A stretch of 33,560 bases of DNA from an uncultured Bacilli bacterium. Its GTDB lineage: Bacteria > Bacillota_I > Bacilli_A > RF39 > UBA660. Under the pieces are notes generated by a model. That model saw nothing but the letters and a program-made list of their open reading frames with translations, was not told the DNA's origin and searched no databases. Location: contig CAJTKV010000019.1 of the NCBI GenBank assembly GCA_910577075.1, positions 1 to 33,560 of the forward strand, in the 5' to 3' direction. A program made the translations under genes and the position numbers. Within the stretch, counting starts at the first letter, position 1. Each line of letters begins with the position of its first letter. Below are positions 5,376-13,248 of the stretch, piece after piece.

Positions 5376-6278
5376 TCATTGTATGGTATGAACGTTCTTA
5401 AAAGTACTACCTGGTTCATACGTATTAAAAATGGGAAGGTTCCGATTAATGGTCTCTAGATTATAGTTTTGATAATTATTTGAATCAAAATTTGGGCGTG
5501 ATGACATCGCAAGTATTTCCCCTGTCTTAGGATCTGCCACGACAATTAAAGCTTGTTCCGGATTATACTTACTTACAACATTATCTAATTCTCTTTCAAC
5601 AGCTAGTTGGATATCTAAATCAATTGTTAATGCTAAAGTCATTCCACTTTGACTTGGTTCATATACACTAGCCCTTTCTATTCTTGCTCCTTTGCCATCA
5701 GAATAATATTTTATCGAACCATTCGCCCCAGTTAAATAGGAATCATAATAAGCCTCTATTCCCGACAATCCTTGATTATCTATTCCAACATACCCAATTA
5801 CATGAGATAGCAAAGTTTTATAGGGATAATATCTCTTTGATTCCTTTAAAAGATATACTCCATCATAATTTAAGTTATTTATCTTATCAGCTATTTCATA
5901 ACTTAACTGCCTTCCTTCGGGATGGATTCTTTCAATACTCGTCTTCTTATTTAAATGTTTATACATCTCTTCATAACTGACATTTAAAATTTTTGCTAAA
6001 TCCCTAGCAACCTTCTCTTTATCGATAATTTGATTGGGAACCACGACCAGAGAAGTCGTCGTAATATTATCGGCAAGAACTTTCCCGTTTCTATCCGTTA
6101 TCAATCCTCGATCAGCAGTTATAGGAAGATTTCTACTCCATAAATCATTAGCTAGTTCATTCAATTCATCATACTTAATGACCTGAATATAAAAAATTCT
6201 CCCAATAATTAAAATAAACAAAAGAATAACTACTAAGAATATTACTAATACGCGATTTTTAAAATTATTTTGAAACAT
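5376..6278 (-). CDS. spoVD: SpoVD sporulation PBP, N-terminal half, interrupted after the STFK motif
   Basis: A 300-codon frame matching the first half of SpoVD, the class B penicillin-binding protein that makes spore cortex peptidoglycan (B. subtilis SpoVD is about 640 residues). Visible are a membrane anchor (about 9-30), 'WSRNLPITADRGLITDRNG' (48-66), 'KTSIERIHPEGR', 'LLSHVIGYVGIDNQGLSGIE', 'RELDNVVSKYNPEQA', 'GEILAMSSRPNFDSNNYQ' and 'TYEPGSTFK' with the acyl-acceptor Ser about 291. After STFK the frame reads NVHTIQ and stops, where SpoVD should continue with the rest of the transpeptidase domain (SxN, KTG) and PASTA. Accessory DNA begins here, so the gene is split by insertion. As it stands it cannot be a working PBP. 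It is either dead or rejoined by excision during sporulation. The start is ATG 6278 with GGTGG at 6284-6288. Confidence 0.85.
   Translation of the reverse strand: MFQNNFKNRVLVIFLVVILLFILIIGRIFYIQVIKYDELNELANDLWSRNLPITADRGLITDRNGKVLADNITTTSLVVVPNQIIDKEKVARDLAKILNVSYEEMYKHLNKKTSIERIHPEGRQLSYEIADKINNLNYDGVYLLKESKRYYPYKTLLSHVIGYVGIDNQGLSGIEAYYDSYLTGANGSIKYYSDGKGARIERASVYEPSQSGMTLALTIDLDIQLAVERELDNVVSKYNPEQALIVVADPKTGEILAMSSRPNFDSNNYQNYNLETINRNLPIFNTYEPGSTFKNVHTIQ
5385..5411. other. Junction (candidate attachment site) of element in spoVD
   Basis: Reading on the minus strand, GGT AGT ACT TTT AAG (Gly-Ser-Thr-Phe-Lys) is the last sequence clearly from spoVD (5397-5411). Next comes AACGTTCATACC, which does not fit SpoVD. 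A small palindrome GAACGTTC overlaps the crossover. On the plus strand GGTATGAAC and the complement of GGTAGTAC flank it as an imperfect inverted repeat, as is common for recombinase core sites. The matching left junction is outside the window. Confidence 0.5.
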
Positions 6279-6308
6279 GTTAACCACCAATAAATTATAT
6301 GAAACATT

Positions 6309-6337
6309 AAAAAAAAGAGAATTATTTTTCCTCTTTT
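6309..6337 (-). terminator. Intrinsic terminator of the HTH membrane regulator gene
   Basis: On the minus strand AAAAGAG (6331-6337) and CTCTTTT (6313-6319) form a stem followed by a run of T (6309-6316). It overlaps the 3' end of the HTH gene and lies just before spoVD. Confidence 0.65.
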
Positions 6338-7647
6338 AAAATTAATTTAATACCTGGCATTGCATCAAATGACGCTTGATTTTTTTCATTTTCCCAAGCA
6401 AATACTTCGCCATATCCCGTTGAACTAAACTTAAAATCTTTGATATCTTCAAATTTAATCTTTTTACTTGCATGCTGATAAGTAGCATAGATAGAACCTC
6501 GATATTCCACATTAAATGTTTGAGTTATTGAATTGATTTTGCTATCTAATAAATTATAAATAGCAGCATAACCTCTATGCGAATTATAACTATATAATGG
6601 CTCTAATCCTAGATCGGAAAAAGTTGAAAAATTATCATCTAAGAAAATCGTATCTGATAATCTTACTCCCATAATATCATAACTTCTATTATGAGGATTT
6701 TTCTTCCAAACTGTCGTAAATATTATGCGACACAAATTTTCTCTTTCTAGACAATTAGCCGATAAGGATATTTTCTTATTATCAGTTTCATATTCAACAG
6801 GTTCAATAAAAATCCAATCATCATTTGTCTCAGTTCCTATTTTTGATGAATCTTCCAGATTGAGAGGCTCAACATCCTCTATTTTATCATCCAACTCATT
6901 ATATGTTTTATAAGAGAATAACTGATTATTGATATAATCCAACCGCGCATTAAGTTTCATTTTCGATATCTGTTTTTCATCTTCAATTTCCAAATAGAGA
7001 TTATCAATAATAGCAAGAAGATTCACTGCATTTTCTTCTTCATGATGATTAAGATTGATATATAAAGGTTCACTTCCTGTAGATGAGAATAGCAGTTTAT
7101 ATTCTTCATCATCTTCATAATAAACGCTTATCTTATATTCTTTTCCACTAGCAATATTATCTTTTGTTTCTTTATTTATTATACTGCCGATTTGCATATA
7201 ACTCTTTTGCTTAGAAATGACAACTAAACTTTGTGATAAACTAAATTTTTCATTTTCTCCTGTAATAATGAAAATGCGCATAGAATTAAAATTATATAAA
7301 AAGTATGTTAGAAAAAATAATATTATCAATATAATTCCACTTATGAAAATATATTTTAGTTTTTTATTAGTTTTCTTCTCGCTTTTATTGGTAATATTAA
7401 GTGCTAAAGTATTAATTCTTTCCTTATTAGAATCATTGATAAATTCTCCGGCTATTATTTCATTGACACTTACATTGAATAATTCTGATAACAAAATTAG
7501 AGAATGGGCATCTGGTGCATTAATCCCTCTTTCCCACTTTCCTACTGCTTCACGACTTACAAAAATTAAAGATGCAAGTTGATTTTGCGTTAATTTATTT
7601 TTCTTGCGAAGTTTCATGATAAATTCGCCAATTTTTAGTAAATCCAT
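6322..7647 (-). CDS. Membrane-bound Xre-family HTH protein
   Basis: A 441-residue protein: an N-terminal Cro/C1-type helix-turn-helix (about 1-65; 'KLRKKNKLTQNQLASLIFVSREAVGKWERG', 'LSELFNVSVNEIIAGE'), a lysine-rich linker, one membrane segment (about 98-120), and an outer domain of about 320 residues, strand-rich and acidic, without recognised motif. DNA-binding domain inside plus sensor-like domain outside suggests a one-component membrane regulator. The start at ATG 7647 is preferred (AAAGGATG six bases before) over ATG 7656, which is too close to that site. It has its own promoter at 7677-7705 and terminator at 6309-6337, so it is a single-gene unit. The target genes and signal are unknown. 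Confidence 0.75.
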   Translation of the reverse strand: MDLLKIGEFIMKLRKKNKLTQNQLASLIFVSREAVGKWERGINAPDAHSLILLSELFNVSVNEIIAGEFINDSNKERINTLALNITNKSEKKTNKKLKYIFISGIILIILFFLTYFLYNFNSMRIFIITGENEKFSLSQSLVVISKQKSYMQIGSIINKETKDNIASGKEYKISVYYEDDEEYKLLFSSTGSEPLYINLNHHEEENAVNLLAIIDNLYLEIEDEKQISKMKLNARLDYINNQLFSYKTYNELDDKIEDVEPLNLEDSSKIGTETNDDWIFIEPVEYETDNKKISLSANCLERENLCRIIFTTVWKKNPHNRSYDIMGVRLSDTIFLDDNFSTFSDLGLEPLYSYNSHRGYAAIYNLLDSKINSITQTFNVEYRGSIYATYQHASKKIKFEDIKDFKFSSTGYGEVFAWENEKNQASFDAMPGIKLILKEEK

Positions 7648-7676
7648 TGATATCATCCTTTAAGGTAGTATACTTT

Positions 7677-7705
7677 ATTTTACCAAAAATATATTATCTT
7701 GAAAA
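7677..7705 (-). promoter_or_regulatory. Probable sigma-A promoter of the HTH membrane regulator
   Basis: On the minus strand TTTTCA (7700-7705), a 17-base spacer and TAAAAT (7677-7682). The -35 element lies in the T-tail of the preceding rsh terminator. Confidence 0.45.
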
Positions 7706-7727
7706 CAAAAAGCTGATTAATCAGCTT
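7700..7727 (-). terminator. rsh terminator
   Basis: On the minus strand AAGCTGA-TTAA-TCAGCTT (7710-7727) is followed by TTTTGTTTTC. The loop contains the rsh stop codon. Confidence 0.75.
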
Positions 7728-9186
7728 GGAGTAAAAGAGTTTTTCGATGCTCTTTAATTTTTCGTTTTGCTTGTTCGGTTTTGCACATATCCGTATAATC
7801 TGGACGATCCTTGGCATCCAATAAAGATAAATCATAAAGAATATTGACGACATCTTTGTTCTTTAATTTATAATCAAGACGTTCGCTTTGACCATTAATT
7901 AGAACACCTGTTATAGTATTGCCAATATCCGAATGAATCTTGTAGGCAAAGTCAATCGGCGTCGAACCAATGGGAAGTTCAATAACATCCTCTGCTGGTG
8001 TATAGACATATACTTTATCAATCAACACATCATTATTTAACTCTCTAACATAAGATTCTGGAGACTGATTAGCTCTCGCCATTTCTTTTAATATCGAAAA
8101 ACAAGGAAATCTTTTAAAATCATTTTGCATTACCTGAGCAACAACTTCCTTTTTTTGCCCGCTAAACAAACTCCAATAAGCAGGTAAACCGTAGGAGTTT
8201 ATCATCTGCATTTCAGGAGTATTAATCTGAAATTGGAAATTATAACCATTGGGCGATTCGATAGATGTATGCAAAGAGCGATAGCGGTTCGTCTTTGGCC
8301 TTTTAATATAATCTTTCCCCTTCTCTTCTAAATATTTAAACATCATTTCTAATTCTGCCTTGACACTATAACAACTTTCAACATCATCAAGCAAAATTCT
8401 AATGCCATATAAATCATGAATTTTATCATATGAACCATAAGTTAATAATTTGCGATGTAATTCATAATGTGTTTTAATTTGTGATTTAATATTATAAGAG
8501 ATATTATTCGAATTTAACATTTGTGCAACCTCAATTAATATCTGCTCTTTTTCCTCTTCATATTCTTTCGCCACAAACTTAATTAAATCATCCATCTCTT
8601 TGTATCCTTCAGGGTCGAGATAGGAAAAACTCAAATCCTCTAATTCACTCATCAACTTATAAGCTCCCGTTAGACGAGCAAACGGAGCATAAAGACTCAT
8701 TGTCTCTCGGGAATGTTCTATCTGTTTATGAGGTGGCTGATACTGTTCAGTACGCATATTATGTAAATTATCCGCTAGTTTAATAATAATTACGCGAATA
8801 TCTTGTCCTAAACCACGAACGAGTTTTTGCGTATTTGCTGCCGCTGTTAAGACTTTATCATTATTAAAGTGATTCTTTTTCATCTTAGTTACACCATCAA
8901 CTAATTGAGCAATAGTTGGATTAAATGTACGTGCTAAATCCTCTTTGGTAATTTGTTGACAATCTTCTAGGACATCGTGTAAAAGCCCCGCCGCAATAGT
9001 ATCGGCATCGGCATGCATTTCGGCTAAAATACAGGCAACTGATAAGGGATGAATTATATAAGGTTCTCCACTTTTGCGCAATACTCCTTTATGGCATACT
9101 TTGGCAAATTCATAGGCGCGAATAATAAGTTCCTTATCCTCAGTTGAATAATTGTGAATTAGCTCTAATAGATATTCTAAAGTCAT
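7717..9186 (-). CDS. Short RelA/SpoT homolog, hydrolase-type (p)ppGpp enzyme
   Basis: A 489-residue RSH protein. The HD hydrolase domain (about 1-175) looks intact: H46, 'LLHDVLED' (68-75) and 'KLADNLHNMRT' (136-146). The synthetase-like domain (about 210-340) keeps 'DLYGIR' (258-263) and 'KTNRYRSLHT' (298-307), but residues matched to the essential Arg and Ser of 'GRPKHxYSI' are Gln236 and Glu242, and the catalytic Glu of 'E.QIRT' is Gln318 (QFQINT). A TGS domain follows (about 385-450); the helical, zinc-finger and ACT parts of full Rel are missing. This suggests a (p)ppGpp hydrolase without synthetase activity. The start ATG 9186 has AGGGAGG 7 bases before. Expression is probably set by the upstream promoter, leader peptide and terminator (9208-9360). 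Confidence 0.8.
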   Translation of the reverse strand: MTLEYLLELIHNYSTEDKELIIRAYEFAKVCHKGVLRKSGEPYIIHPLSVACILAEMHADADTIAAGLLHDVLEDCQQITKEDLARTFNPTIAQLVDGVTKMKKNHFNNDKVLTAAANTQKLVRGLGQDIRVIIIKLADNLHNMRTEQYQPPHKQIEHSRETMSLYAPFARLTGAYKLMSELEDLSFSYLDPEGYKEMDDLIKFVAKEYEEEKEQILIEVAQMLNSNNISYNIKSQIKTHYELHRKLLTYGSYDKIHDLYGIRILLDDVESCYSVKAELEMMFKYLEEKGKDYIKRPKTNRYRSLHTSIESPNGYNFQFQINTPEMQMINSYGLPAYWSLFSGQKKEVVAQVMQNDFKRFPCFSILKEMARANQSPESYVRELNNDVLIDKVYVYTPAEDVIELPIGSTPIDFAYKIHSDIGNTITGVLINGQSERLDYKLKNKDVVNILYDLSLLDAKDRPDYTDMCKTEQAKRKIKEHRKTLLLQAD

Positions 9187-9207
9187 AAATACACCTCCCT
9201 AGATGAG

Positions 9208-9235
9208 AAAAAACGACAGCATTAAACCGTCGTTT
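9208..9235 (-). terminator. Attenuator-like terminator in the rsh leader
   Basis: On the minus strand AAACGAC (9229-9235) pairs with GTCGTTT (9211-9217), loop of 11, followed by a T-run (9208-9213). It sits only a few bases before the rsh ribosome site and its 5' arm and loop overlap the last codons and stop of the leader peptide, so a ribosome finishing the leader would block it. Confidence 0.6.
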
Positions 9236-9302
9236 GTAAACATATAAAAGAAACATTTATACAAGAAGAAATAACTATTTTACTGCAAATTTTTACTTCC
9301 AT
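9222..9302 (-). CDS. Putative rsh leader peptide
   Basis: A 26-codon frame that begins MEVKICSKIVISS and ends SFICLQTTV. Its AGGGAGG ribosome site (9310-9316) lies 7 bases before the ATG and equals that of rsh. The peptide is rich in Ile and Val (9 of 26) and has three Cys. A strong promoter lies directly upstream and the stop codon lies in the loop of the terminator hairpin. It is read here as an attenuation leader; it may instead be a small membrane-active peptide. No competing antiterminator hairpin was found. Confidence 0.5.
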   Translation of the reverse strand: MEVKICSKIVISSCINVSFICLQTTV

Positions 9303-9331
9303 AAACATTCCTCCCTAAAGTTATTAAAGAA

Positions 9332-9360
9332 ATAATACTACTTAAAACTAAATATGTCAA
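9332..9360 (-). promoter_or_regulatory. Strong sigma-A promoter of the rsh leader
   Basis: On the minus strand a perfect TTGACA (9355-9360), a 17-base spacer and TATTAT (9332-9337). The expected start is near 9325, giving a transcript that begins just before the leader peptide's ribosome site. Confidence 0.75.
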
Positions 9361-9378
9361 TAAGATTATTTTGTTATA

Positions 9379-10632
9379 TTAACATTTTTGCAAATTAACA
9401 TTTGGTGTCTTTTCGTCAATAACTATCTTCGGCATTTTTCCTTCGCTAATAGACATTAATATATACTCCAATTTGCGATAATCATATGATTTCTCTACTA
9501 AATAATTTAATCTAAGAAGTTCTAATGCATCATTTAATTTAATCAATAATCTATCATCAGAATTTTCTACTATTGTATCCTTGCCCTTGTGCATAATGCC
9601 ACATTCCCTTTTATTGGCTACTTTAACATAATATAAATACAAATCATCGGCTGCAATATCCTCATTAAATGGTTCTATATTATTAGTGGCAAATGATAAA
9701 TCAAATGTATCAAATTCTTTATCATTCATAGCAAGTGCTACATATTCAAGCATCAACTTATCATATAAAGGTTCAATAAGTTGAGGCATACCATAATGCT
9801 TTAAGGCTGATGAAAGAGGAATAAAAGCTTTCGCATTTAAATTTAAACGTCTTTCAAATTCTTCTGAATAATTTCCACATTCTTTATCGAAAAATACAGG
9901 ATAGAAACTTCCATCTCTCTTAGATAAAATAGTTAATCTTCTCTCTCCATTTAAACTGATAGATCCTAAATACAAATCATCGCGATATAACACATTAGAA
10001 AAATCTACATGTTCATTAATACTAATTTCTCCATCTACATCTATTGCATATATTTTTTTATGATAATCACTGATAGTAAAATATTCTTCGCCTTCGCCAT
10101 TTAATCTATAGATTTCGCTAGTTTTATCATAGAAACCTGCATTTTCTCTTGAACATATAAAATCAATCCAAGTTCCTAACTCCTTATCTTCCTCACCATA
10201 GCATTCCCTTATAAAGTCATCTAACATAAGTAAAGCATATTTTACTAAACTATTGCTCGTATACTCTTCTTGATTTTGTGGTATACCAAAACGCATAATA
10301 GAGCTCTTAACATAAGCTAAAAGCTGATCTATTTCATGCTCTTTTAAGATTACTTTATTCTCGTACTGTTTTAAAAAATCCTGGTATTCTTTTTCTATAT
10401 CTTCACAGCAATATTTCTCCGCCGTACTTAATCTTTCTTTAAAATGCTCTAGAAGGCCCATAAATTTATCATAAGATATCGTGCCATAACTATTTTCACG
10501 AGCTAAAATATTCTGATTTATTAACATTTTTGTCTTTAATACTTGTCTGATTTTTTCGGCGATAAGCATATTGCGTTTATCTTCACATTGCTTCTTTTCG
10601 TCTCTTCTTATAACATCTACTATATTTTCCAT
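9379..10632 (-). CDS. Hypothetical 417-residue cytoplasmic protein
   Basis: No family is recognised. The protein has no membrane segment or signal peptide. The first 120 residues are charged and helical (QCEDKRNMLIAEKIRQVLKTK, FKERLSTAEKYCCEDIEKEYQDFLKQYENK), likely a coiled coil; the middle (about 180-280) is strand-rich with short 'DGEISINEHVDF'/'DLYLGSISLNGERRLTIL' repeats that resemble beta-hairpin sensor folds; the C-terminus is mixed. ATG 10632 follows AAAGGGGAAG, and a strong promoter lies at 10656-10685, so it is transcribed separately from valS. The next gene downstream (rsh leader) has its own promoter. The function is unknown. Confidence 0.7.
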   Translation of the reverse strand: MENIVDVIRRDEKKQCEDKRNMLIAEKIRQVLKTKMLINQNILARENSYGTISYDKFMGLLEHFKERLSTAEKYCCEDIEKEYQDFLKQYENKVILKEHEIDQLLAYVKSSIMRFGIPQNQEEYTSNSLVKYALLMLDDFIRECYGEEDKELGTWIDFICSRENAGFYDKTSEIYRLNGEGEEYFTISDYHKKIYAIDVDGEISINEHVDFSNVLYRDDLYLGSISLNGERRLTILSKRDGSFYPVFFDKECGNYSEEFERRLNLNAKAFIPLSSALKHYGMPQLIEPLYDKLMLEYVALAMNDKEFDTFDLSFATNNIEPFNEDIAADDLYLYYVKVANKRECGIMHKGKDTIVENSDDRLLIKLNDALELLRLNYLVEKSYDYRKLEYILMSISEGKMPKIVIDEKTPNVNLQKC

Positions 10633-10655
10633 AACTCTTCCCCTTTGAATTGATC

Positions 10656-10685
10656 GTATTATAACATAGTATGATATTGACCGTC
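10656..10685 (-). promoter_or_regulatory. Sigma-A promoter of the 417-aa protein gene
   Basis: On the minus strand TTGACG (10680-10685), an 18-base spacer and TATAAT (10656-10661) with an extended TGT before the -10. The -35 lies within a small palindrome, TTGACGGTCAA. Confidence 0.7.
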
Positions 10686-10698
10686 AAATTATGACAAT

Positions 10699-10720
10699 AA
10701 AAAAGAGGAATGATCCTCTT
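10699..10720 (-). terminator. valS terminator
   Basis: On the minus strand AAGAGGA-TCAT-TCCTCTT (10703-10720) followed by TTTTATTG-type tail; it overlaps the valS stop codon. Confidence 0.75.
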
Positions 10721-13235
10721 ATATTAAGTTCTTTAAAAGTTCTTCTTCACTTGCTAAAGTATCTCTTTCCTTTTGAACTAATGCTGCTGGTGCTTTAGAC
10801 ACATAAGCTTCATTAGAAAGTAATTTTTTTCTCTTCTCAATAGAAGCTTTCAAATCATTTATTTGTTTTTCTTTAAGTTTTATCTCTTCTTCTGTCATGA
10901 CCTTTTCATAATAGATAGTAGCTTCATATTCTCCTGACTTGACATTATAAGCATTAATATCTAATTTCTCATCTGTTCTAACATTATCTAATTTCAACAT
11001 TTTTATGATAATATCATCATCCGTATTAATATTGACCTTGGCATCTTTAGGTATATTATTATCATTTTTTACAGTTCTAAAAGCCTTGATAAAATCTATT
11101 TTTAGAGAAACCAATTTTTCCTCTTCAGGGAATGCCAATTGTTTATCATATTTTGGATACTCACTTATCATTATTGAATCATGAGTTTTAATTGGTAACA
11201 TGCCATAAATCTCTTCTGTTACGAAAGGCATGAATGGATGAAGAATTTGTAAAATACCCGATAATACCCAGAATAATGTCGATTTAGTTGCTGGTTTATC
11301 GATATTATATTTCGCAAATTCGATGTAGTTACTACAAAAATCATCGTAGATAAAATTATATGTTTCCGTTCCCACTAAGTTGAATTCGTATTTATCCATA
11401 TGCTTAGTTGTCGATTCAATTATTTGCTCATACTTAGATAATATCCATTTATCTTCATCACTTAAATCTTCTAAGCGTGCTTCCTTTAATCCTTCTATGT
11501 TCATTAATACAAAGCGAGAGGCATTCCAAATCTTATTTATATAATTCCAAGTACTTGCCATTTTTTCTTCGTCAAAGCGAATATCTGTTCCCATTGCTAC
11601 ATCAGTTACTAAGTAATATCTCAAGGCATCAACGCCATATTTATCAATCATATCCATTGGATCAACCCCGTTGCCAAGAGACTTACTCATCTTTCTTCCA
11701 TCTTTATCGCGAATCAAACCGTGAATAACTAAATCTTTAAATGGTCGTGTACCATTTATTTCTTCAGATTGGAAAATCATCCTTGCTGCCCAAAAGAAGA
11801 TAATATCATACCCTGTTACGAGGCAATCATTTGGGAAATATCTTTCCATATCTTCTGTTTTCTCTGGCCATCCCAATGTTGAAAAAGGCCATAATGCACT
11901 TGAGAACCAAGTATCTAATACATCATTATCTTGAACCCAGCCTTCTCCCGTAGGAGCTTCCTCGCCAACGTACACTTCCTCATCCTTGTACCATGCAGGT
12001 ATTCTATGTCCCCACCATAATTGACGAGAAATACACCAATCGAAACAATTTTCCATCCAATGTGTAAGAGTTTTCTCAAATTTATCGGGAAAGAAATTTA
12101 CTTTTTCATCACTTTTCTTTTGCGTTTCTAATACTCTTGCTGCTAAATCGCCCATGCGAACAAACCATTGTTTAGAAAGATAAGGTTCTACCATAACACC
12201 TGTGCGTTCTGAATGACCAACAGAATGCGTCATCGGTTCAATGCTTATTAATAAATCGGCATCTTTTAAATCTTTAAGCAAAGCTTCACGACATTCTTCA
12301 CGAGTCATTCCCTCATACTTAAAGGCATTTTCATTCATTGTAGCATCTGGATTCATGACAACTATTCTCTCCAAGTTATGACGGTTTCCAACTTCAAAGT
12401 CATTAGGATCATGCGCTGGTGTTATCTTAACGACACCTGTTCCAAATTCTGGATCAGCATGTTCATCAGCTATAACAGGAATAGCCTTACCAACAATTGG
12501 TAATATAACATTTTTGCCGATATAACTTTTATATCTCTCATCTTCGGCATTAACAGCAACTGCTGTATCGCCAAATAACGTCTCTGGTCTCGTCGTTGCT
12601 ACATCTAAATAATCACTCGTTCCTTCAATGAAATACTTCAAGTGATAAAAAGCTCCCTCGACATCCTTATAGATAACTTCTTCATTAGATAGTGCTGTCA
12701 TCGCTGCTGGATCCCAATTGATAATTCTCTCTCCACGATAGATAAGTCCCTTATTGTAATAATCGACAAAAACTTTAGTAACCGCCGCATTTAATCCCTC
12801 ATCTAGAGTAAATCTCTCTTTTCGGTAATCGACAGAAATTCCCATCTTAGCCCATTGATCGCGAATATTTCCGCCATACTCATGCGTCCAATCCCAACAA
12901 GCTTCCAAGAATTTCTCGCGACCATATTCGTATTTATCAATGCCTTGATCTTTTAACTTTTTAACAACTTTAGCTTCTGTTGCAATTGCTGCATGATCCA
13001 TTCCTGGCAACCAAAGCGTATCAAATCCTTGCATGCGCTTATAGCGGACAATAATATCTTGAATAGACACATCTAGAGCATGTCCAATGTGAAGCTTTCC
13101 CGTTACATTTGGTGGTGGAATAACAATACAAAATGGATCTTTATTCTTATCTCCGCAATTAAAGTATCCAGCATCTTTCCATATCTTATATTTGTTTTCT
13201 TCTACTTTTTTCGAATCATATTTTGTCTCTAACAT
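10719..13235 (-). CDS. valS: Valyl-tRNA synthetase
   Basis: An 838-residue class I synthetase that charges tRNA-Val with valine. The ATP-binding HIGH motif appears in 'PPNVTGKLHIGHALD' (about 40-54) and KMSKS in 'DGRKMSKSLGNGVDP' (about 515-530). Between them lies the editing (CP1) domain with 'ATTRPETLFGDTAVAVN' and 'GTGVVKITPAHDPNDFEVG', which removes mischarged threonine. An anticodon-binding helical domain and a C-terminal coiled coil (ending EEELLKNLI) complete it; the length is a little under the usual 880. ATG 13235 follows AAAGGAGAG. It is the second gene of a T-box operon, 13 bases after the unknown 165-aa gene, and ends in its own terminator. Confidence 0.97.
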   Translation of the reverse strand: MLETKYDSKKVEENKYKIWKDAGYFNCGDKNKDPFCIVIPPPNVTGKLHIGHALDVSIQDIIVRYKRMQGFDTLWLPGMDHAAIATEAKVVKKLKDQGIDKYEYGREKFLEACWDWTHEYGGNIRDQWAKMGISVDYRKERFTLDEGLNAAVTKVFVDYYNKGLIYRGERIINWDPAAMTALSNEEVIYKDVEGAFYHLKYFIEGTSDYLDVATTRPETLFGDTAVAVNAEDERYKSYIGKNVILPIVGKAIPVIADEHADPEFGTGVVKITPAHDPNDFEVGNRHNLERIVVMNPDATMNENAFKYEGMTREECREALLKDLKDADLLISIEPMTHSVGHSERTGVMVEPYLSKQWFVRMGDLAARVLETQKKSDEKVNFFPDKFEKTLTHWMENCFDWCISRQLWWGHRIPAWYKDEEVYVGEEAPTGEGWVQDNDVLDTWFSSALWPFSTLGWPEKTEDMERYFPNDCLVTGYDIIFFWAARMIFQSEEINGTRPFKDLVIHGLIRDKDGRKMSKSLGNGVDPMDMIDKYGVDALRYYLVTDVAMGTDIRFDEEKMASTWNYINKIWNASRFVLMNIEGLKEARLEDLSDEDKWILSKYEQIIESTTKHMDKYEFNLVGTETYNFIYDDFCSNYIEFAKYNIDKPATKSTLFWVLSGILQILHPFMPFVTEEIYGMLPIKTHDSIMISEYPKYDKQLAFPEEEKLVSLKIDFIKAFRTVKNDNNIPKDAKVNINTDDDIIIKMLKLDNVRTDEKLDINAYNVKSGEYEATIYYEKVMTEEEIKLKEKQINDLKASIEKRKKLLSNEAYVSKAPAALVQKERDTLASEEELLKNLI

Positions 13236-13248
13236 TTTTATCTCTCCT

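Larger units (their letters stand above)
1..5396. mobile_element. Right part of an integrated plasmid/ICE-like element
   Basis: This stretch carries an HUH replication protein, a DnaA-domain protein, a zinc protein, an N-6 DNA methylase, a homing-endonuclease-like remnant and an Xre regulator, and it stops abruptly inside spoVD. Rolling-circle replication genes with small orphan methylases are typical of integrative elements and plasmids of Bacillota. The right boundary is placed where homology to SpoVD ends, just after the STFK codons (about 5390-5399). The left end, the integrase and any conjugation genes are not in the window, so the left limit given is only the window edge, and the first gene could already be host DNA. 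Gene content and the broken host gene support the call; no terminal repeats could be compared. Confidence 0.65.

Noticed and set aside
6284..6301. CATATAAT just upstream of spoVD as a sigma-E/-A -10 element
   Set aside because: A start about 7 bases downstream would remove the ribosome site at 6284-6288, and no -35 fits at the right distance.
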